Shown here: piece by piece, positions 6,249-10,645 of the stretch
Layout of the letters: the number at the start of each line of letters is the position of its first letter
How positions within the stretch are numbered: the first letter of the stretch is position 1
DNA from: Planctomycetota bacterium
GTDB lineage: Bacteria > Planctomycetota > GCA-002687715 > DRQF01
Length of the DNA stretch: 10,645 nucleotides
Assembly (NCBI GenBank): GCA_015485455.1
Contig: WFTN01000048.1
Coordinates: 1-10,645, forward strand
Direction: 5' to 3'
Program-made: the position numbers and the translations under genes
Notes under the pieces: generated by a model
What the model was told of the DNA's origin: nothing
Databases searched by the model: none
Seen by the model: only the letters and a program-made list of their open reading frames with translations

Positions 6249-6878
6249 GTGCCCGAGAAAGAAGAATTCATCTCACTGGAAAAGGCTCTTAAGGAGCTGC
6301 GGCTCAAAGAAGATGAGCTGAAACGTCTGGTATCTGAAGGTGAAATCCGTGCGTTCCGCGACGCGGACAAAATGAAGTTCAAGCGCGAGGACATTGAAAA
6401 ACTCAAGCAGGACACGGGGAAAACGATCAAATTTCAGGATGAGTCCAGCGACACGCTGACTGATGACCTGTTGTTTGATGAGGAAATCGAAGACTTGGAT
6501 CTCGAAGATGAGGTCGGCATGAAGACGGAGCCGATCTCCAGCGACGAGACCTTCATCGATGATGCACCGAAGCCCAAGAAGAAGGCTTCTGTGTCCAAAA
6601 CTCGTGTCACGCGCACGCAACCTGAGGCTGCCGCTGGTGGCGCACGAGGAAAGACGACAACGATTCGCCGGACAACCGGTCGTTCGACTCAGATTCGTGT
6701 GGCTGAAGAAGCAGCAGTGGGTCAAATTCATCCCGCTTTCATGGGACTCATGATTTTGACCTCGCTCATCATGTTTGCTGGCTTGGCAGTCTGGTACGAC
6801 ATTGCTCGTGGCGAGGCTTCCAGCATCGGAAAGTCGATTGGCGAAAAAGCCAATGGTGTTTTCGGCAACAAGAAGTAA
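6249..6878 (+). CDS. Membrane-anchored excisionase/MerR-like HTH protein
   Basis: 209 residues from GTG 6249. Residues 6-54 form a winged-HTH domain of the excisionase/HTH_17 type (FISLEKALKELRLKEDELKRL, then EGEIRAFRDADKMKFKREDIE). A strongly acidic segment (about 64-106, e.g. DEEIEDLDLEDE) is followed by a basic, Thr/Arg/Lys-rich linker (108-150). A single hydrophobic helix at about 163-184 (FMGLMILTSLIMFAGLAVWY) precedes a short basic tail. The layout suggests a protein tethered to the inner membrane with its HTH in the cytoplasm. The target is unknown: DNA, or a protein partner, since such domains can be co-opted. Starts at 6243 (211 aa) or 6234 (214 aa) are possible but fit the ribosome site worse. 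It is followed by a strong terminator, so it ends its transcription unit. Confidence 0.8.
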   Translation: MPEKEEFISLEKALKELRLKEDELKRLVSEGEIRAFRDADKMKFKREDIEKLKQDTGKTIKFQDESSDTLTDDLLFDEEIEDLDLEDEVGMKTEPISSDETFIDDAPKPKKKASVSKTRVTRTQPEAAAGGARGKTTTIRRTTGRSTQIRVAEEAAVGQIHPAFMGLMILTSLIMFAGLAVWYDIARGEASSIGKSIGEKANGVFGNKK

Positions 6879-6903
6879 GCGCACTGCTTAACTGTTAAGA
6901 GAG

Positions 6904-6930
6904 CCCCCGAAGTCTTTCGGGGGTTTTTTT
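6904..6930 (+). terminator. Intrinsic (Rho-independent) terminator
   Basis: A perfect 8-bp GC-rich stem, CCCCCGAA (6904-6911) with TTCGGGGG (6916-6923), has a 4-base loop and is followed directly by seven Ts (6924-6930). It lies 25 bases after the HTH gene stop and ends the kinase/exported protein/HTH unit. A separate perfect inverted repeat CTTAAC-t-GTTAAG (6887-6899) lies just before it. Confidence 0.92.
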
Positions 6931-7065
6931 ATGGCTCCATTTGGCGTCGGGTCTCATGATACACCTCTTTGAAGGCCGTGAGCGCCGACGGGGTTTGGCC
7001 TATGGAAAGGGCAATCGGCTTGGTCTTTGGCGCTGATTTCCGAGAATCCAGAAGGTTGTTTTGCA

Positions 7066-7114
7066 GCCACTTGAGTCCCCGCCACTTGGTATCTTCCGAG
7101 TCCTAAGCAGACTC
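7066..7114 (+). repeat. Short repeats in the leader of the OmpA-like gene
   Basis: In the non-coding spacer 6931-7128, GCCACTTG occurs at 7066-7073 and 7081-7088, 15 bases apart. GAGTCC occurs at 7073-7078 and 7098-7103. GAGTC (7098-7102) also pairs with GACTC (7110-7114) around a 7-base loop, just before the AAGGA ribosome site at 7116-7120. The rest of the spacer shows no gene on either strand and no promoter I would defend, although the terminator upstream means one must lie here. Confidence 0.25.
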
Positions 7115-7128
7115 TAAGGAATCCGATC

Positions 7129-7824
7129 ATGCGAAAATTCTCAATAGCTCTCCTTGTTGGTGCCATGCTCCTCTCTGGGACCGCCTGCGTGTCCACAGAA
7201 CGCTACGACGCCGCTAGCCAAGAAATCGACAATCAAGACGAAGTGATTCGTAGTTTGCGGCAATCTAATGCTAGCAAAGATCAAGAATTGAACGCTTTGC
7301 GCAACAAAATGGACTTGGCGCAAATGGAAATTGCCCGTCTCAAAGGCAATGAGAACGCTGCCGCCGAGTTGCAAAGGTTGCGCCAGGAATTTGCCGATCT
7401 CCAGAGCCGCTTCACCAGCATCGACGATGCCGTGAGTTTGCGGCAAACATCGGAGGGAACGGCCCTCACGGTAGAGGGGGAAGTTCTTTTCGACAGTGCC
7501 AGCGACAAGATATCCTCACGTGGACAAGAGATCTTGCGCAAAATCTGCGCCCGTTTACTCGAAACGAACACGAGAATTCGGATTGATGGTCACACAGACA
7601 ATGTTCCCATCGTCAAACAAAGAGGACGCTATCCCATGGGCAACTTGGAGCTCTCCGGATCTCGCTCTTTGCAAGTGGCATGGTTTCTCACAGAAAAGTG
7701 TGATTTCCCACGGGATCGCGTATTCTATGCTGGGTATGGGCCAGAACGACCTGTGGCTAGCAATGACACCGATGAAGGGCGTCAACGTAACCGTCGGGTC
7801 GAGATTCTAATTTTAGGTGAATGA
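7129..7824 (+). CDS. OmpA-family peptidoglycan-binding lipoprotein
   Basis: 231 residues. A signal peptide (MRKFSIALLVGAMLLSGTAC) ends at Cys20, a probable lipidation site; the lipobox SGTAC is imperfect because Gly replaces the usual Leu at -3. Residues about 25-98 are a long heptad-like helix rich in Gln, Leu, Arg and Asp, probably a coiled coil. Residues about 112-229 are an OmpA C-terminal domain: VLFDSASDKIS, GHTDNVPI at 154-161, NLELSGSRS at 172-180, GYGPERPVA and the closing RNRRVEI. This domain binds diaminopimelate in peptidoglycan, so the protein likely links outer membrane to cell wall. There is no beta-barrel. AAGGA at 7116-7120 supports ATG 7129. The stop overlaps the next start as ATGA. 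A Pal-like or MotB-like role is possible, but no Tol or flagellar genes are present. Confidence 0.9.
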   Translation: MRKFSIALLVGAMLLSGTACVSTERYDAASQEIDNQDEVIRSLRQSNASKDQELNALRNKMDLAQMEIARLKGNENAAAELQRLRQEFADLQSRFTSIDDAVSLRQTSEGTALTVEGEVLFDSASDKISSRGQEILRKICARLLETNTRIRIDGHTDNVPIVKQRGRYPMGNLELSGSRSLQVAWFLTEKCDFPRDRVFYAGYGPERPVASNDTDEGRQRNRRVEILILGE

Positions 7825-8807
7825 CCGTGGCCTTAGGGCACAAGTGGATCAAGTTCTTGCTGGGCACAATCTTAGTTGTCCTCGTCTTCATTGCGGGATG
7901 GGCGATGATGGCGGAGCCAGCGGAGATGAACCTCCATGTCACGGATCGTGATTCCATGGTCCACGTCCCAGCCGGTGTTTTTCGCATCCACGGGACGTTG
8001 ACTGAAGTTTCTGGCTATTGGATTGATCAATTCGAGGTCACCGAACGGGATTGGCAGCGCTTCCTTCAGGAGTCCGCTTCCTTTCCTTGGGAATACCCCT
8101 CTTTTGAAGTCAATCGCGGTCCAGACTACCCGGTGCGATGGGTCACCTATCCTCAGGCCTGTGCCTTCGCCGCCTTCTACCAGAAGAGGATTCCCAGCAA
8201 TATTGAGTGGGAGCGAGCGGCCTTGGGTACCAAGGAAATGGCTTGGCCTTGGGGGAATGCCTGGATCGCCGCCGCCAATGTAGCGGGAACTTGGGAGCGG
8301 GGGAAAATGGCTCCGCGGGTCACTCGGGTTGGTCTGTTTGAGCGGGGTCGAAGTCCTTGCGGTGCCTACGACATGGTTGGCAACGTCTGGGAATGGACAA
8401 GCAGCGACCCCACCGAGTCTCTGGTGGCCGGAAGTTTTGAAACGGGGCAAAATGCCCGCTATCGCATTGTCCGAGGTGGGGCGTTTAATAGCTATCCCTT
8501 GGGGAGTTTAGGGTCGTTTGAACGTCTCCAGAATAGTCGGGTGACAGCGGCGTGGGACTTGGGATTCCGCTGTGTTATCTCAGACGAAGAGTTAGAATTT
8601 CAAGAACAGGCCATCGGTTGGATTAAAGATCTTGCATGGCCTGATATCTATCATCGGTTCGCTCGCGGGCGACCAGCGGCTCAAGAGCTGCTCAAAAGCG
8701 GAAAAAAATCGCTGCCGTACCTAAACGCTGCTTTTCGGTCATGTTCAGACGAGGGAGTTCGCGGTAGAATTGACGACTTGGTCAAGCAGATTAGAAAAGG
8801 ATCGTAA
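7821..8807 (+). CDS. Membrane-anchored SUMF1/FGE-fold protein, probably non-catalytic
   Basis: 328 residues. A membrane helix at about 10-28 is followed by a SUMF1 (formylglycine-generating enzyme-like) domain at about 45-252. Its landmarks are MVHVPAGVF, WIDQFEVTERDWQRFL, PVRWVTYPQACAFAAFY with RIPSNIEWERAALG, WPWGN at 142-146, YDMVGNVWEW at 183-192, VRGGAF at 217-222 and DLGFRC at 246-251. The paired active-site cysteines of true formylglycine-generating enzymes, expected shortly after RGG, are missing (FNSYPLGSLGSFERL instead). Sulfatase activation is therefore unlikely and a binding or structural role is more plausible. Residues about 255-326 are a helical extension; AAQELLKSGKKSLPYLNAAF resembles a HEAT repeat. 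The ATG lies in the OmpA-like gene's ATGA overlap, so the two are translationally coupled and probably act together at the envelope. Confidence 0.85.
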   Translation: MTVALGHKWIKFLLGTILVVLVFIAGWAMMAEPAEMNLHVTDRDSMVHVPAGVFRIHGTLTEVSGYWIDQFEVTERDWQRFLQESASFPWEYPSFEVNRGPDYPVRWVTYPQACAFAAFYQKRIPSNIEWERAALGTKEMAWPWGNAWIAAANVAGTWERGKMAPRVTRVGLFERGRSPCGAYDMVGNVWEWTSSDPTESLVAGSFETGQNARYRIVRGGAFNSYPLGSLGSFERLQNSRVTAAWDLGFRCVISDEELEFQEQAIGWIKDLAWPDIYHRFARGRPAAQELLKSGKKSLPYLNAAFRSCSDEGVRGRIDDLVKQIRKGS

Positions 8808-8815
8808 ACCAGCCC

Positions 8816-9718
8816 ATGCAGGTCCCTGAAACTCCCAGTCAGCTTCGTGCTGTCCTCAACGAGCGCGGTTTGTCGCCCAACAAACGTTATGGCCAGAATT
8901 TTCTGGTCGAACCAAAAATCTTGGACGTCATCATGCGCCAGGCTGAGCTTGAGAGCTCCGATTTTGTTCTCGAAATCGGTACTGGGGCTGGCACTCTGAC
9001 CAAACGTCTGGCAGATGCGGCTGGTTTCGTCGTAACAGTTGAGATCGACGGAGGGCTTTTCTCCTTGGTTCGCGACCTCTTGGGTGTTGAGCCCAATATC
9101 CGTTTAGTCCATGGGGATATCATGGCAACGAAGAGCTCTTTGAACCCTGATGTCTGTGAAAAGATTGATGTGGCTCTTGTGGCTCCGGACCTGAAAAACT
9201 TCAAAGTCGTTGCCAACTTGCCTTACAACATTTCCACGCCTTTTCTCACCTCTCTTTTGGTGCGCTACGGGGCTCCGGCCTTGATGGTCTTGATGGTGCA
9301 GAAGGAGCTGGCCGAAGGTTTGGCGGCCAAACCTGGGACGAAAGAGTATTCACCTTTGTCGATCTTGGTTCAGCTTCTCGCTGATGTGACCATTGAACGA
9401 ACACTTTCTTGCGAAGTATTTTGGCCCAAGCCCAAAGTCGATTCCGCCATTGTTTGCATTCGAAGCAATCGTGTCGATCCTCCCAAGGTCTTGAGGGCCT
9501 ATCCCTTGGTTCGTTTGCTGTTCTCAGAACGTCGCAAGACGATTCGTAGTATTTTGCGCAAACTTCCTGCTGTGATGGGTGGACCAATCAAACCAGAAGT
9601 CCTGGACGAGATGCTCGAGAAGCTCGGACTTACAGGTCAAGAGCGTGCGGAATCCCTCGAACCTCAAACCTTCGTTATCTTGGACCGGGCTCTGACGGAG
9701 GCCATTGGGGAGGTCTAA
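8816..9718 (+). CDS. rsmA: 16S rRNA adenine dimethyltransferase RsmA (KsgA)
   Basis: Uses S-adenosylmethionine to dimethylate two adjacent adenines (A1518 and A1519 in E. coli numbering) near the 3' end of 16S rRNA during 30S maturation. The 300 residues are slightly longer than the usual 270-290. Diagnostic motifs are KRYGQNFL at 23-30, the SAM-binding motif I VLEIGTGAGTLT at 51-62 (commonly EIGPGLGALT), the acidic VTVEID at 73-78, GDI at 100-102, the catalytic NLPYNIST at 134-141, PKPKVDSAIV at 204-213 and the C-terminal RKTIRSILRK at 240-249. ATG 8816 follows the upstream stop by 8 bases. AAAAGG (8795-8800) is far for a ribosome site, so re-initiation from the preceding gene is likely. The dnaG ribosome site lies inside its last codons. 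Confidence 0.96.
   Translation: MQVPETPSQLRAVLNERGLSPNKRYGQNFLVEPKILDVIMRQAELESSDFVLEIGTGAGTLTKRLADAAGFVVTVEIDGGLFSLVRDLLGVEPNIRLVHGDIMATKSSLNPDVCEKIDVALVAPDLKNFKVVANLPYNISTPFLTSLLVRYGAPALMVLMVQKELAEGLAAKPGTKEYSPLSILVQLLADVTIERTLSCEVFWPKPKVDSAIVCIRSNRVDPPKVLRAYPLVRLLFSERRKTIRSILRKLPAVMGGPIKPEVLDEMLEKLGLTGQERAESLEPQTFVILDRALTEAIGEV
9707..9713 (+). promoter_or_regulatory. Ribosome binding site for dnaG
   Basis: GGGGAGG at 9707-9713 lies inside the last codons of rsmA and six bases before GTG 9720. It fixes the dnaG start and implies that translation of the two genes is coupled. Confidence 0.75.
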
Positions 9719-9719
9719 G

Positions 9720-10645
9720 GTGGCTGGGCGAATCACGAGTACATGCTTGGAGCGCGTCAAAGAAGCCAGCAACATCGTGGACATCGTCAGTGGCTATGTG
9801 ACTCTCAAGCGGTCAGGACGGGCCTACAAGGGGCTTTGTCCCTTTCACGACGAAAAAACTCCCAGTTTCTCTGTCACCCCCGACCGAGGATGGTTCCATT
9901 GTTTTGGCTGCGGAGAAAAAGGTTCTGCCATTGATTTCGTCATGGCGATGGACCGGGTGGGTTTTGTCGAGGCGGTGGAATTCCTCGCTGATCGATCTGG
10001 TATTGAGATCGAAAGAGAAGTGGGGGAAGCTCCGAAGCCATCCCATGAATCGGCGAAATCCGATGTATTTCGGGTCAATGCTTGGGCGGCGAAGTTCTTT
10101 CAGAAACAGCTCACCTTAGAAAAGGGGCAGGGTTGCCGGGACTATCTTGATGGGCGCAAGCTCTCTCGGGAGACATGGGCAGAATTCAAAATCGGTTACG
10201 CGCCGGATGCTTGGACTGAATTGGCGGATGCTGCTCGGGCCCTGGGAATTCCTGATCGCCTCTTGCTTGACGCAGGGTTGGCGAAGCAACGAGAAGGAAA
10301 AAGTGGCGTTTACGACGCCTTTCGTGATCGGCTTATCTTTCCAATTTTTGATGCCCTGGATCGGGTTATCGGTTTCGGTGGTCGCTCTTTAGACGGATCC
10401 GAGCCCAAGTATCTCAATTCACCCAAGACTCCTGTTTTCAACAAGAGTGCCAGTCTCTACGGTCTTGATCGTCTTCGTCGCCTCAAAAAAGATGAAGAGA
10501 TCTTTGTAATGGAAGGCTATACCGACGTGATCATGGCGGTGCAACAGGCCCAAATGCCGGCGGTGGCAACGTTGGGGACGGCATTGACTCCTCAACATGC
10601 CCGTCTCTTGGGGCGGTACACGGAGCAGATTACTTTGGTTTATGA
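9720..10645 (+). CDS. dnaG: DNA primase DnaG (3' partial)
   Basis: Primase that lays down RNA primers for replication, working with the replicative helicase. The frame opens at GTG 9720 and stays open for 308 codons to the window edge. The N-terminal CHC2 zinc finger has C40, H43, C61 and C64 (LCPFHDEKTPSF, then WFHCFGCGEKG). The catalytic core has RDRLIFPIFD, VIGFGGRSL and the conserved KYLNSP. The Toprim domain begins with MEGYTDVI, whose acidic residue is E265. The window ends with TLVY and the first two bases of a GA codon, where the Toprim aspartate (LxFDGD-type motif) is expected. The rest of Toprim and the helicase-binding C-terminus are outside. It starts one base after the rsmA stop. 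The identity is certain; whether rpoD follows cannot be seen. Confidence 0.97.
   Translation, partial: MAGRITSTCLERVKEASNIVDIVSGYVTLKRSGRAYKGLCPFHDEKTPSFSVTPDRGWFHCFGCGEKGSAIDFVMAMDRVGFVEAVEFLADRSGIEIEREVGEAPKPSHESAKSDVFRVNAWAAKFFQKQLTLEKGQGCRDYLDGRKLSRETWAEFKIGYAPDAWTELADAARALGIPDRLLLDAGLAKQREGKSGVYDAFRDRLIFPIFDALDRVIGFGGRSLDGSEPKYLNSPKTPVFNKSASLYGLDRLRRLKKDEEIFVMEGYTDVIMAVQQAQMPAVATLGTALTPQHARLLGRYTEQITLVY

Noticed and set aside
6273..6884. 203-codon open frame on the - strand, opposite the HTH gene
   Set aside because: The + strand protein has a coherent domain plan and a strong ribosome site; the antisense frame is Ser/Arg/Leu-rich with no recognisable domain.
6956..7036. 26-codon + strand ORF in the spacer (MIHLFEGRERRR...)
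   Set aside because: No convincing ribosome site, arginine-rich composition looks random, and it directly follows a strong terminator.
6954..7196. 80-codon - strand frame crossing the spacer before the OmpA-like gene
   Set aside because: It overlaps the signal peptide of a solid gene, has no recognisable motif, and its 3' end runs toward the terminator region without support.
7872..8450. 192-codon open frame on the - strand, opposite the SUMF1-fold gene
   Set aside because: It lies wholly under well-conserved SUMF1 motifs; Pro/His/Arg-rich composition typical of an antisense shadow.
7821..8807. Calling this gene a formylglycine-generating sulfatase activator or EgtB-like enzyme
   Set aside because: The FGE catalytic cysteines are absent, and there is no DinB-type domain or iron-binding HxxxHxE motif as in EgtB; only the fold is supported.
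1..10645. Mobile element, defence island or CRISPR array
   Set aside because: No transposase, integrase, Cas, nuclease or restriction genes, no long repeats, and all genes are co-directional chromosomal types.

Overview
The window is chromosomal DNA of ordinary bacterial gene density, with every supported gene on the + strand. It reads as a Gram-negative-type bacterium: type IV pilus motor genes, an OmpA-type peptidoglycan-binding lipoprotein, and the housekeeping genes rsmA and dnaG. From memory only, the small exported protein at 5759-6172 and the membrane-anchored HTH protein at 6249-6878 resemble uncharacterised proteins of Planctomycetota and related PVC/Omnitrophota-type lineages. That placement is a guess and needs a database search.

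Layout. (1) 1-3889: a tightly packed pilus-motor operon in the order pilT (5' end cut by the window), pilB, pilC. pilT and pilB overlap by one base, and 12 bases separate pilB from pilC. A long perfect hairpin follows at 3908-3958. (2) 3890-4165: a 276-base spacer with that hairpin, a promoter-like element and a doubtful 33-codon ORF. (3) 4166-6878: a membrane sensor histidine kinase with no response regulator in view, a small secreted or membrane-anchored protein of unknown function, and an excisionase/MerR-like HTH protein with a C-terminal membrane segment. The group closes with a strong intrinsic terminator at 6904-6930. (4) 6931-7128: a non-coding spacer with short repeats. (5) 7129-10645: a second compact operon of an OmpA-family lipoprotein, a membrane-anchored SUMF1-fold protein (ATGA overlap), rsmA (8-base gap) and dnaG (1-base gap, GTG start). 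dnaG runs off the right edge inside its Toprim domain.

How the genes fit together. PilB (extension ATPase), PilT (retraction ATPase) and PilC (inner-membrane platform) form the motor core of a type IV pilus, but no pilin, prepilin peptidase, PilM/N/O or secretin gene is visible. The kinase, exported protein and HTH protein may be a signalling or envelope module linked to pili by position only. The OmpA-like and SUMF1-fold proteins are translationally coupled and both predicted at the envelope, upstream of rRNA dimethylation and replication priming genes.

I see no mobile element, CRISPR array, tRNA or rRNA, and no convincing wholly new system. The least explained parts are the membrane-tethered HTH protein with its small exported neighbour, and the SUMF1-fold protein lacking the catalytic cysteines.
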